Shown one piece after another: positions 37,822-49,500 of a stretch of DNA of 64,000 nucleotides (its first letter is position 1; every line of letters begins with the position of its first letter). A program made the translations under genes and the position numbers. The DNA is taken from contig JANTQA010000030.1 of NCBI GenBank assembly GCA_027625915.1, positions 2,480,001 through 2,544,000 on the forward strand. Reading direction: 5' to 3'. This stretch comes from Anaeramoeba flamelloides (lineage: Eukaryota > Metamonada > Anaeramoebidae). The notes below the pieces were generated by a model. That model was not told the origin of the DNA. It was given only the letters and a program-made list of their open reading frames with translations, and made no database searches.

Positions 37822-38885
37822 ATGTCTCAAACACAAGAAAAAAAACAACCACTTTATTTAGCAAAGATAAATCAGAGTCTAACTTATGAAGCAGAAAATA
37901 TGACCATGACTTCATATATCAAGTTAGTTGAAAAGGGAACAAAAATCGAAGTAATTGGAAAATCAGGAAAATTACAACTAAAATTCCTTAGATCAAAAAA
38001 TAACAAAGTCTTGATTGGTGAAATTTCAAAAAACTTGGAATCCATGACTCCTTTAGGTTTGTTTCGAGAAATTATTTTTTTTTTTTTTATTGAAATTCAG
38101 AAAAAAAAATAAACAAAAACCCCCAGATGAAACACGATTAGAAATATATCTAAGAACAAGACCTTGAGAAAATTTTTGTTAGAATATAATTTGAATTCAA
38201 ATTTAATCACTCTTTAGATTTGGTCTTTTGAATTTATTTCTCTCAAGCACGAAATTTTGTTTATGTTTTTTTTTTGGTTCTTCATTTATCTTGCTTAATT
38301 ATTTTTTTGAATTGATCCTTTTTAATTTCCAACAACCAAAAAAAACAAAAAAAACACAGTCAAACTTTCAGAGATCTCACACATCCTCGTTGGAACTGCA
38401 ACAACTTCAGTCTCAAAAACTAAAAAATTTGATGCTGAAAAAATTCAAAATTATTTTACACTTTGCTCACAAGATGGTAAAAGTGTCTTTGAGTTTTGTG
38501 CACAATCAAGACATGTAAATAATATTTTTTTTAATTTAATTTCTGGAACATTTCATTCGGCTCATTCTTTATTCCTATTCCCTCCCTTTTTCTTTTTCTT
38601 TTTCAATATCTTTGTCTTTTTTCCTTCTCTTTTTTGTTCTTGAATTTTTTGTTCTTGAATTTTTTTCAATTTTTGGAATACTTTCAAATGAATCCAACAC
38701 CAAAGGAATTTGTTGCTTGGGTTGACTATTTAAGATACAAAACCGGTTGGAAAATGGAAGAACAAGAATCTGTTCAAGAACTTGAAGACACAAAAGAAAT
38801 TTTGCTTCAATTAGCCATATTAAACAGAAATACAAAAAAACCACCAATACCACCCCTTCCTATGAATTACAATTTTGTTGATTAG
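37822..38885 (+). CDS. Stand-alone ELMO-type PH domain protein
   Basis: Three exons by eye: 37822-38056, 38360-38514 and 38706-38885. The introns are GT-AG (303 and 191 bp) and the phases match, giving 189 residues. The chain reads as one PH domain: 'TKIEVIGKSGKLQLKFLRS' (strands 1-2), 'KLSEISHILVGTATTS' (strand 4 region), 'FTLCSQDGKSVFEFCAQSRH' (strands 5-7) and 'EFVAWVDYLRYKTG' (C-terminal helix with the conserved Trp). The tail 'PPIPPLPMNYNFVD' closely follows ELMO/CED-12 proteins, where a proline-rich segment and 'NYDFV' end the PH extension. The armadillo repeats and ELMO domain are absent. In ELMO this PH module supports binding to DOCK-type Rac GEFs. A similar adaptor role is inferred. 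The third acceptor lacks a clear pyrimidine tract, but no other AG occurs in the intron. Confidence 0.78.
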
Positions 38886-39032
38886 TTTTTATTTGATTAT
38901 TACTGAAATTAATCTAATATTATTTTGGTTTCAGTCCTTTCAATATTTTTTTTTTTTCTTCATGTTTTTTGAATTAATAAATTTCAAATCTTATTATTCT
39001 TTAGTAAAAATCAATTTTATTGTAATTGAGGA

Positions 39033-39242
39033 AATGTTTTATAATCATCAAATTCACATAAAAGATCGCAAACCCCTGTTATTAAAATTTAAATCTTTTC
39101 AAAGCGAGAAACGTCCTGGCATTTGAAAGCTAAATGGGATAAAATCTCAGATGGACATCTTTTTTATAATTCAGAAATCTGGCTTTTATTTTCGGATTAT
39201 TTTCTCACCCAATATATACCAACACAAAAATATAAAAAATGA
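39033..39242 (+). pseudogene. Possible PH-domain gene debris
   Basis: Frame 39123-39242 reads 'LKAKWDKISDGHLFYNSEIW' followed by 'LLFSDYFLTQYIP', resembling the strand pattern of a RhoGEF-associated PH domain ('...FLFSDLLL...'). A coding-like stretch in another frame precedes it ('FYNHQIHIKDRKPLLLKFKS'). The base composition is less AT-biased than around it. The match is short, so this may be chance. Confidence 0.2.
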
Positions 39243-41557
39243 CCAACCAAATAAATAGAGATCACAAAAATTACAATCTTATCCCTAAAAAATCTATTTG
39301 AAAACCAAAAAAAAAAAAAAGGAAAGAAAATTAAAGCCAAAATTTTTTCCTATTTTTTATTCAAATACTAGCACAAGAATTTATATTGATTACTGCTTTA
39401 TGAAAACATATTTAACACCTCTTTTTTCACCTGGCTCTTCAATAATAGAAATCACTAATCTCAAGATCTCGCAAGTTTTTCAAATGAATCGTTAATGAAA
39501 TCATTTCATTAAAGTTTATGAAATGATAATACAACGAAAATAATTAACAAACTGATTTTTTATTTACAAGTATGTTGAAAATGGGAAAAGTATTTCAAAA
39601 CTACTACAACAAGACAGAAAATAAAGATTCAAAAAAATGGTTTGGATTAAAAAAAAAAAATAGATAAATTTCACTCAAAAATGATCGATAACAGAAATTA
39701 AACAATAAATTTAGGTTTTGAATAAGAAGTGATCATTATTAGCTAAAAGAACGATAATGTAAGAACAAAATTTATTCAGATCAATTATAATCTTGGAGAA
39801 ATAGAACTCAACCAAAAAAAAAATCTCAAAAAAAGTCGATATTTTGAAATACTCCAAGAAAATTTCATCAAAATTTATCAAAATTTGCCTATCTATGCCA
39901 TTTTTTGAATAACAAAATATTTTTTAAATTTCATCCATAGATTTTTTAGTTTTATATCTATAAAATTAAAAAAAATTAAAGAAAAATCAGAATATGGATG
40001 AGGATAATGGAAAGTGGTGATATAGATCCCATTATTGATTTGAATGCGATGTTTGTTCGATTTGTGAGAATTCTTTTTCTAATAAGAAAAATTATAAAAA
40101 CAAGATAAAGTTTTAAATTGGATCACAAAAACCTAAAATTCAGTTTTATGATTCTTTAAAGCGCTAATTTTTAGATCCAATAATCAACAGAGTGAAATTT
40201 TGTTCTTTTTGGAACTGAAGAATTAAAATTGGAACAAAATCTCTCATAATTTATCGGGTATAATCAAATTCCAAATATAATGGTTCTGCTTGGGTTCATT
40301 CACTTTATTCGACAACACCTTTAAATATTGATTAATGTACTTAGAGAAACAGCTTGCATTTGATTATAATCTCTTTTAGGGAAAATAAAATAAATAAAAA
40401 AATGGTAATAAAAAAAAAAAAAAAACAAGGATCTTTAATACAAAAGAGTGAAATTTGGTGTCATCTTCATAAATTCCAATATGATTTGGGTTTTGTTATA
40501 ATAATCTACTCAAATATTTAATTTTTGTTCTTAAAATTGATTTTAATATTAAAAAAAAAACAAATTCAAAAAATTTGTGAAAAAAAGAAACAAAAAATCG
40601 AGAAAAAAATAAAAGATTTTTTCAAAAGCCATTTAAAAAAAGTAAGTGTGTTTTTTTTCTATGAGATTACCAGAATTCAAACTCGGGTAAATTTTCCTGT
40701 ACAAGTAAAGTGTTGAATTTTTTTTTTAAAAAAAGTTTTCTCCTTTAATACTCACTTATACACTGTATTTAAAGGGAAAGACCTCACTTTTTCAAACAGA
40801 AAAATCTAAAAAAGTATTAAAAAGCAAACAAATTTTCACTTTTTTACAAATAGAAATCTTCAAATATATTTTCAAAAAGTCTTCGCATTTTTAATATAGC
40901 TGTACTAATATATATATATATATATATATATAATGAGCAACCAAAAAACAGGTAAAAATTTTTTATTTCCAGAAAAATAAAAAAGAAGAAGATAGCATGT
41001 GTGTATTTTCAATAATTTGACAGGGAAACAAAAAATTATGAGTGACTTGAAAATTAAAGCAAAAAAAGCAGAGGCAAAAATAACATAGGTTTAAAGCAAC
41101 CCAGATCAAAAAAAGAAAAAAGAAATTACAATAATTGGTTAACAATCCCCATATGAACATTCACGATCAATGATAAAATTAAATTAAATTAATCAAAAGT
41201 ATTGTGGTTAGATTTTAAGTGTTCTTAATTAAAGATAGAATTGTGTTATTAAAAGTAGTATTGATTTTTTGCCAATTACTTTTTATAGACCATATTTAAA
41301 AAACTTTTTCAATTTCTTTCTTTTTCTTTTAGTTCGTTTTTCTTTTCAATTTTTTGTTATTGCTTTTCAAAAATAAAAAAAAATTGGGAATATAATTTCC
41401 TTGAGCAATCGTGAAATCTTTTATTTTATCCTTAAATTTCTTTTAAGGATATTTAAGTAAATGGATATACAGAGTGTGATTTACACTTATTCGATAATAA
41501 AAGAACCATTAGATTTTTTTTTTTTTCACAAATTTTCAAAATAATTGATTTTCACTA

Positions 41558-41755
41558 CAATCAGTTTAACTTTTAAGGCCCAAACTTTCAACAGAATTTA
41601 AGGCGCAAAAAAATCTCAAATTAAGGCACAAAATTTGGAATTGATATTTTTCAAAAATTACTTTACTTGGATTTGAATTCTGTGTCTTAATTTGGGATTT
41701 TTTTTTGTTTCTTTAATTTGGTTGAAAGTTTGCGCCTTAAAAGTGGAACTGATTG
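41558..41755 (+). mobile_element. Foldback MITE family A, copy 5 (diverged)
   Basis: A 198-bp inverted repeat with flanking TA (41556-41557 and 41756-41757). Termini are CAATCAGTTTAACTTTTAAG and the near reverse complement ending GGAACTGATTG. The shared 'AAATCTCAAATTAAGGCACA' word identifies the family. Confidence 0.82.
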
Positions 41756-43687
41756 TATTTGAATTTTTATATTAAAAAAATGTCCAAATAAATTCAAGAA
41801 GAAATTCGAAAATCATCTGAAAGTGGGTAGTTTTGTGCTACCTTGATTTTAATTTTATTAAGAATAAATTTAAAATATATACTATTTTTTTTTATTAATA
41901 CTTTTTTTCCAAACTAGTATTTATAATTAATATCATTAAAAATATTTTATCAGATGTTTTAGATGCAGAATATCTAAAGAAAATTATAAACAATTAATAA
42001 ACAATTATCAGTCCATGTTTTAAGTTATTTTAGTCAAAAAAAGAAGAATAAGTAGAATGGAAAAATGTTTGAGAAATTAAAAGTAAAAGATTTTTTATTT
42101 CTTATAACACAAAAAAAATAATATAAAATATCTAAATTCTTTTTTTTTTTTTGATCTCTTCGACAAATATTAATACTTTTCAATGTTTAAAATTCAATAA
42201 TTAGTATTATAAATTTTAATTCTTCTTTCAGAGACAATTCATGAAATTATTTCTCAAATATTATTGAAAATTTAGCATTAAATTTGAAAAGAGATTAAGA
42301 AAATTATTTTAAAAATAAAAATCAGAAAAAAAAAGAAAAAAAAAATTGTTTCTTATATTTCCTAAAGTTTTCTATGTTTGATCAACAAAACTTTAGGATT
42401 CACTAAAATGGCAAATATATATGAACAATCTTTCATTCTAAAAATAAAAAAGAATATATAATTTATGATTTCTTTTTGGATATTAAATTCGAATCTCAAA
42501 TTTCTTTAAATTTTTGATTTTTATTTTCCATTTCAATTCAATTACTTTGGTATTTTATTAATTATAATTAAGTTTTATTGATGTCATGGAAATAAAAAAG
42601 TTTAAAATTATACTAAAATATAATATTTTATGTTTGAAATTCAATTAATTCTCAGAAAAGAGTTTTAATAGCAGTTAAAAAAAATTGTTTTAGACTTTAT
42701 AACATAAATTTTTTAACCAAAAATTTTATTTATTGTCGATAAAGAAAATTGATTCAATTTTTGAAGGAAGATTAAGACCATTTTAATATGATAATATAGC
42801 AAATAAAATGAATATTTGAAAAATAAATATCTAGCTCAAAAAAAAAATAAATTTACCGATAAATCAAGTATATATATATATATGCAGATTATTTGAACAA
42901 AATGAAAAAAAATAAACTCCTTTCAAAAAATTTTACTCACCTGAAATAAAAAATTGAAAAAAAAAATTATCGTTCGTATTAAAGACAGCAAATGATTAAT
43001 GATGGTTTTCAATTCACATTTAAATGATTCTCAATATATAAAAACCTGCTATTTTTATAAATTAAAAAAAAAAACAAATCAAAACCTAAAAAAATGTGAA
43101 TCAAAATGTTTGAAATAAACAATACTAATTGTTTTAACTGAAAATTTTACTAAAAAAATTATTCACAGTTTTTTTTTTTTTTTCTAACCAATCGAAATTT
43201 TAAAATACAACATAAAGCCACAATTTTTATAATCTTTATTTGTATTTTCAAAGATATATTTTTTTTTAACTCAGCTTGAAAAAAAAAGAAAAAACGATCA
43301 AAAAAAAAAAGAAAAATAAACAATGAATAAAACAGAAAAATGCAACAAAATATATTTGAAAAACAAAAAAAAAAATTGAAGAAATCAGAAAAAATGATTT
43401 CTGAAGCTAAAGAAAAAGAGATTAAAAAAATTCAAAACGATTATTTGAACAAATTAAAAAAAAATAATTCTGAACTAAAAAAGTTAAATTAGGGATGAGA
43501 GTATTTAATGTAATTTGCACAATATATAGCAATCTTGATAGTATTATAAATTATGTAAAAATTATTAGAAAAATAGTTAAAATTGATACTTTTAGAAATA
43601 ATATTATAAATTTTGTTTATGAAGTTTTTCCAAAAAGAAATTTTCCACCATTTTTTGGAGATAATTTTTAAAATGTTATTGCAGATA

Positions 43688-43968
43688 TAGTAGTTTTAAA
43701 AAAGTAAAGAATTTTTAATTAACTTGATATCAAGTTTTCTATTTTAAAAAAGTTAATAATTTTTCAGAATTAAAAGTTTTTGAAAGTTTTTTGTTTTAAA
43801 AAAGTCAAGAATCAACCTTGAAAGGTGGTGTAGAAATTTAGAATGTGAAGAGAGGATATACATTTATAAATTTTTTTTTATTCTTTATGAAAACACAAAA
43901 ATGCAAAATCTTTTATTTCAGACAAAATCCTCGAAAAAATTGAATACACTTTTTTAAAATGACAACAG
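43688..43968. repeat. Inverted-repeat element family F, copy 1
   Basis: The ends carry 'AGTTTTAAAAAAGT' and its inverse 'ACTTTTTTAAAATGAC'. The interior word 'TTTTCAGAATTAAAA' and a following 'AAGGTGGTGTA' are shared in the same order with 55795-56081. Probably a non-autonomous transposon. Target duplication is not resolved. Confidence 0.45.
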
Positions 43969-44025
43969 ATGTGCAAAAAGTGATGTTTCATTCTTTTTAT
44001 TTTATTTTTTTTTTTTACAAAATTA

Positions 44026-44374
44026 TCATTTTATCAAAAACTATAAAACTTTACCTGTGGGTCAACAAGACACAGATTTCTTGTCAAAAAAAACATCATG
44101 TTTGAAAAAGTAAAAAATTCATTTTAATCATCCAATAAAAAAGTTTTGGGTTGAAACAGAAATTCAAAAATAGTAAATAATTTTTCAGAAATCAAAATAC
44201 AAAAATAACCTCAAACAATTTTATTCTTTCATTAAATTGTATTTGTGGCTATTAAAATACCTTGTTTTTTTTTTTTTTTTTTTTTTTTTTCTATTAGAGA
44301 CCTCAGAACGGATGAAGAGAAACTTCACCCATTTGGAGCCCACCAGTAAAGTTTTATAGTTTTTGATAAAATGA
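44026..44374. repeat. Foldback with 37-bp arms
   Basis: The left arm (44026-44062) and right arm (44338-44374) are reverse complements over about 36 of 38 positions around 'ATCAAAAACTATAAAACTTTA'-like sequence, without including flanks. The arms extend outward through T/A-rich pairing. The loop (about 275 bp) contains a 26-base T run and an unusually GC-rich patch (44296-44340). Confidence 0.65.
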
Positions 44375-44820
44375 CAAAGTTAGTAAAAAAAAAAAACTTC
44401 AAATATTAAGATATCACTTTTTGTTCATGTGTTTAAGCTACAAATCTAAAGAAATATTTTTTTTATAATCTAATTCTTGATAAATTGTTATTCAATCAAT
44501 TGAAATTTTTCGATTGTGAAAAATAAAAAAAATAGGAAATATTTTTTTTCCATCATATTTCAATTTATTTTTTTTTTTATTAGAGCGAAATATTCAAAAG
44601 ATTAAATTTGATTTTAGTAATATCAATCTCAATAAAAAAAAAAAAACTTCAAAGTAAAATTTTATTCTTAAAGTTATTTTAATTACAATCAAGAATTAAA
44701 ATCTCTCATGATATTTCAAAAATTTTTAAAAAAAAAAAAAATTAAAATATTTCAATAAATAAGAATTAGAATAAGAATAAGAATAAGATAGATTTAACTT
44801 TCGAGGGTAAAGCACTGATA

Positions 44821-46560
44821 TTAATTTTTTAATTTTCTATCAAACCATTTTTTAACTTGTTCATGGGAAAGCTTTGTACGGGCCGCGATCAATTGTAATT
44901 TCTGATTATTTAGATTAAGCCCCTTGTTGGTGAATGAGTCATAATATTTTTCATAGGCTAGCTCTAATTCCTTGATGACAATTGAGGAGAGGTGATTATT
45001 ATTCCTATAAATCTTGGAATTGGGCAAATGATTTTTTTGGCTATTTTTATTAATTTTCATATTTTCATGGATCATTTCTGAATTAAGGATATGATCTATA
45101 TTTCGTTTTCTCTTCAAGTCGGCATTGTTACTGTTCTTGTGAGTGTTTCTATTTCTGCCGATATTTATTTTGTAATTTTTGGAATCTTTGTTTGTGTGCT
45201 TATTTGAAGACTGATTCTTTTGGTGGCTTTCCAAATTTTTTTTCATATAAAAAGGATATATTTTTTTCACAACGCGGCCTTTAATTTTAATGACTTTGAT
45301 CGTCTTTCGGTTGGACTTCTTCCGTTTTTTACTTCTTGCGAAATTGTTTTTTTTGTTCTTTGGGAGACTTAGCTGATGATCACTATTTTCTTCGCTCAAC
45401 GATTCGGAGAATTGCTCATATTTCTTTCTTCTCCTTCTTCTCGCCTTCTTATTCTTCCTTCTTTTTTTGCTTTTTTTCCTTTTGGATTTCCTTTTCCCAT
45501 TGTAACCGATCCTTTCGCTTTGGCTATTTGTCAAGCTCTCGCTTTCAGAGTCGCCCTCGCTTTGGCTATCACTGAGATCAAAGTCCTGTTTTTGACTCCC
45601 GGCAAAGGAATCACTTTGACTTTCAGTTCCGCTTTGGCTTTCACTTGAGCTCACCAGTTCCCCACTTGCTAAGTTGGATCGGTACTTGTTCTTGTGTTGA
45701 TGCTGTTTCTTGAGTCTGATTTTATTTTTATTTTTCATTCTGATTTTGCTTTTGTTTCGGCTGCTTAGCCTTTTCGCTTTCTCGTTTTTGTTGATCTTGT
45801 ATTTATTTCGTTTACCATTCTTGTTATTTTTAAAATTTGGTTTGAGCTTTGTTGTATTATGTTCCAGATCTCTTTTTTCTTTCTCGTTTCCAGAAAAGTT
45901 TTCCGATCCTGTTTCATCAGCTTTGTTTTGTTTATAATTTGAGATGTCAATTTGATTGTTTTCCTCGAAAGAAGAAGGTTCCTGAATTGGAATCTTATTT
46001 TGGTTCTGCTTATTCTTATAAGTGTACTTGCTCTTGCTCTTGTTCTTGTTCTTGCTCTTGTTCTTGCTCTTGCTCTTGCTCTTCTTTTTGATCAGGACTG
46101 GTTGTTGTGTAGAAACTGTGCCAATCGAATTGTGTCCAAGAAATCGTTTTTCCTTATTGTACATAGATTGTTGAGCTGATTGGTTCCTGAGTTGGCTTGG
46201 AACAATTTCTTGTTGGGTCGTGTTTTTTGAAAGTATGGGATTTGCTTTATACCAAGGATGAAGATGAAGATCAAGGATCATTTGATCGTTGCTTGGCTTG
46301 ACACTGAAGGCAGAAAAATTGGTGATCGATGCTTTGCTGTGATTGCTTCCCAATGGCATTGAGCTATGGAAATTTGACTCAAAACGAGGATCCGTGTTGT
46401 TGTTAAATGGTTGGTGTAATGACGAGTGTGAAGAGTGTTCATTTTCTTCAAGCAAATATGGCGAATCAAAAAAAAGTTCATTGCAATTCGGATCAGTAAA
46501 GGGATCGTACTCACAAATGTCAGGTATAAAAAAGCTGAAATCACGTGGTGAAAAGGCCAT
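44821..46560 (-). CDS. Divergent homeobox protein with low-complexity N-terminus
   Basis: A complete 579-residue single-exon gene. The N-terminal 60 residues are acidic and aromatic, a possible activation region. Residues about 156-190 are alternating Lys/Ser/Asn, encoded by a visible CTTGCTCTTGTT-type triplet repeat (46020-46090 on the plus strand). Residues about 300-346 are Ser/Asp/Glu-rich, followed by a Lys/Arg-rich block (about 350-390). The last 55-60 residues look like a homeodomain: 'ELELAYEKYYDSF' (helix 1), 'NLNNQKLQLIAARTKLS' (helix 2) and 'HEQVKKWFDRKLKN' (recognition helix with Val45, Trp48, Phe49). The near-invariant Asn51 is replaced by Arg, so base contacts would be atypical. 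Homeodomains act as nuclear DNA-binding regulators. The protein ends directly after the recognition helix. Alternatively this could be another helix-turn-helix. Confidence 0.72.
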   Translation of the reverse strand: MAFSPRDFSFFIPDICEYDPFTDPNCNELFFDSPYLLEENEHSSHSSLHQPFNNNTDPRFESNFHSSMPLGSNHSKASITNFSAFSVKPSNDQMILDLHLHPWYKANPILSKNTTQQEIVPSQLRNQSAQQSMYNKEKRFLGHNSIGTVSTQQPVLIKKKSKSKSKNKSKNKNKSKSKYTYKNKQNQNKIPIQEPSSFEENNQIDISNYKQNKADETGSENFSGNEKEKRDLEHNTTKLKPNFKNNKNGKRNKYKINKNEKAKRLSSRNKSKIRMKNKNKIRLKKQHQHKNKYRSNLASGELVSSSESQSGTESQSDSFAGSQKQDFDLSDSQSEGDSESESLTNSQSERIGYNGKRKSKRKKSKKRRKNKKARRRRRKKYEQFSESLSEENSDHQLSLPKNKKNNFARSKKRKKSNRKTIKVIKIKGRVVKKIYPFYMKKNLESHQKNQSSNKHTNKDSKNYKINIGRNRNTHKNSNNADLKRKRNIDHILNSEMIHENMKINKNSQKNHLPNSKIYRNNNHLSSIVIKELELAYEKYYDSFTNKGLNLNNQKLQLIAARTKLSHEQVKKWFDRKLKN

Positions 46561-49500
46561 TGTTCTATCAACAGATTTTTAAGTGTTTTAAAGTCGTTTT
46601 AATTTGAAAAAGGTATTGCCCAGAATTTAAGAGTGCAAAATGTACTTTGGATCGTTTGCTCACCTTTTCAAAGACAAGAGAAAAAATTATACAAGAAATT
46701 GAAAATAAATGAAGAAATCTCTTGATTGCCTTGGAGTTATTCTTACTCGTAATATGATATTCTGGCGGTTTTTTTCTTATTACTATACGAGAACAAAAGC
46801 AAAACTTTCACTTTACTTTAATCACAATTTATCCTTTGAACATTCCTTTTTCATTCAAGTTTACCAATCAATTTCATTCGCACCTCTGATCATGTTTGTC
46901 TTTCACTTTCAAAACCATTATCTTTGAGACAGCTATTTTGAACAAACTATTAGTCCTAGTTCTCTTAATAAAGATTTCTATTGTTCGTTTTTAAGAGTTT
47001 GATACTCTTTTTTTTTTTTGTTTTTGACAAGCTTGAGGGGTTATTGATTTAGATCATTGATGTTGAACAAAGCAATTACTTGAAGGCAAAAAAGGGTGTG
47101 TTATGATGCTCTTAAGTCTAAAGTATTTCCTTTCATCAATTATGAACCTCAAAGTCTTTAAAATTGTTCAAAAAGGAAATCTTTATATTCAAAATATTTC
47201 ATATTTTTAAATGAAACTCCAAAGAATTATGACAATTTGTGAAGCTTTGAAAATGAAAATACCAATCTTTGTGCTTGTAAAATATTTTTTGTTTCTTTTT
47301 TAACTTAAACAGAGAACAAATTTTGTATTTGTTGTGAACTAATAAATCAAATTCTTTTGATAAACACAAGAGCATTTTTTTGAAATTGCGGGAGTTTTAC
47401 TGAAAAACTGCAAATAAGCCATTGTTTGAGATAAAGGTGATTGTCGTTGAACATTGAAGATCTAGATCCTATTATAAAATACTTTTTTGTTTACTTCTGT
47501 TTCCCACAAAGTTACCAAGGTTTTGAAAAATTTTCACAATTACTGAACTTTTATCAAATTAAGAAAAAGGAGAATTTTTTAAGATAAAAACCTTTTTGAT
47601 ACATGTTTTGTTGGACGACAAATAAATAAAATCAAAGGAGTTTAGATAATACTTGATTTTTCATCAAATTTTTAGTACTTATTCAAAAATAATTATCATT
47701 CCTAGAGTTGAATAATAAAGGGAAGGTATTATCCTTTTGTTGCAGTTAAGCTTTTTTTGTTTAAACATAAACTTTCAATTTCAAAAGTTTTGAATTCAAA
47801 GTCTCTTTAGTTGTGTGTTTCTTTTTATTGTTAATATTTCCACACTTCAGGATGGGTACATGGTTCAAAATAAAAGTCGGATTTCAGATAGGAAAAAAAA
47901 AGATAGCCAGTTGAATTTTTATCTCCTTAAATTTGAAATATCAGTCTCACCTTTTCTAATTGGTTGATTCATTAAATATAATTTCAAAACTAAAAATATT
48001 ATACTCTACTTATTTTATTAATCGTTTTTAACTCAAAAAAAAAAAAAAATTCGCACTTTTTAATACCATCAAAAATATGTCTAAAAGTTCTTAAAGTAAG
48101 TTTTTTTTATTTATTTTGAAGGAAGGAAATTATTTTTCTCTTACAACCGTTAGGTTTTTTAGGATTTAAAATAATTGAGTATAATATTTGATTTTTATCT
48201 ATTCTTTTGAATTCTGGAAAAGTGCCTTTAGGTTTTATTCGGTTTTCTGTTTATTTCAAAAATTAAAAAAAGCCAAGAACACTTCACAAATAAATAGAAA
48301 ACTAAAAAAAACCTAAACATTAACAAATCAAACACAAAACCTCAAGAAAAGTTCATTTAGTTTTTTTTTATATTTTCGAAATCATAAGATCATGTCTATA
48401 ATTTTTTTTTTTATTTCTTAAATTTAAAAAAAAAACTAAAATTTTATTGGGGTTTTCTGTTTTATTTGAAAAGGCAATAGATTTTATAAAATAGAAAACT
48501 CAAGATAGGATAACAGTAGTTTTCCATAATTCAAAAGGGTAGAGTAAAATATTTGATTTTGTTGTATTCTTTTAAATTTTGGAAAAGATAGACACTTGAA
48601 TAAACTCGGTAAAACTTGATGACATAACTACTTGCTGATATTATTAATAATTCAAATGTTTTTTAATTATCTTTGTCTTTTCCATCCAGAACTATTTATT
48701 ATTTATTTTTATCTCAGATTAATTAAATTTTATTTAATAATTTTAAAATTTTTATTTCCCAATTTACTTTTATTCTTTTTTTTTTGGAAAATTTAAATTG
48801 TCCTGATATGTGTTCATATCCCAAAATTTCTATTTTTTTTTTTTTTTTTTTTTTTTTTTGGGTGGGGGTTACCTTATAGCTACCACTTATTAATTAAATA
48901 AATATTATTCAGAAAGAAAAATATTTGTGTTAAATGTCACTGTATTAAGTAAGACAAATTGTTAAAAAATTTAATTTTTTTTAAAAAAAAACTTAGGTTT
49001 GTCTCAATTTTCAAGATATTGGTAAATCATTTTTTAGTTAATTAAATTTTTATAAATTAAAATTCATATAATTATATTGAATTTGATTTTATTTTTTCAC
49101 TCAATAGACAACCAATATTATATCATTATTTCTTAGAGGAAATTCGTTTTGGGATGATAAAGTAAACTCAAAACAATTTTTATAACCTAAAAACTTTTCT
49201 GTTAAGGTGTAAGCGTGGTCTTATATTTGTTTACAATCAAATTATGTTGTAAATGGGGGTATAAATGGTATTAGTGAACCATGTCTCAAATAGTTCTATA
49301 AAATCTTTTATAAATTTTATTGTACAATAAATTATTACATTGTTTACTAAGGATCCTCTTAATGAAAAACCTAATTTTTTGGAATTTTTTTTTTTTAATT
49401 CCTTTTCCATATCTGAAAATAGAAACCAAAAATACAGTATTCCAGTATTTAAAAATTCATATTTAAAACTTCCAAAAGTAACTATATTTATTTTTTTTAA

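Larger units (their letters stand above)
38886..44820. other. Long spacer with MITE, foldbacks and possible gene debris
   Basis: Holds a family A MITE (41558-41755), two inverted-repeat elements (43688-43968 and 44026-44374), (TA)n runs (about 40910-40933 and 42870-42882) and possible PH-domain debris (39033-39242). A 50-codon Lys-rich frame at 43340-43492 (+), 'MQQNIFEKQKKKLKKSEKMI' onward, has coding-like amphipathic composition but no start context or family. I do not call it a gene. Long T runs occur at 44265-44290. Confidence 0.5.

Noticed and set aside
45336-46582. Plus-strand ORFs with 'CSCSCSCS' or 'ALALVLVLAL' repeats
   Set aside because: They are antisense or shifted readings of the Lys/Ser/Asn and Lys/Arg tracts of the homeobox gene.
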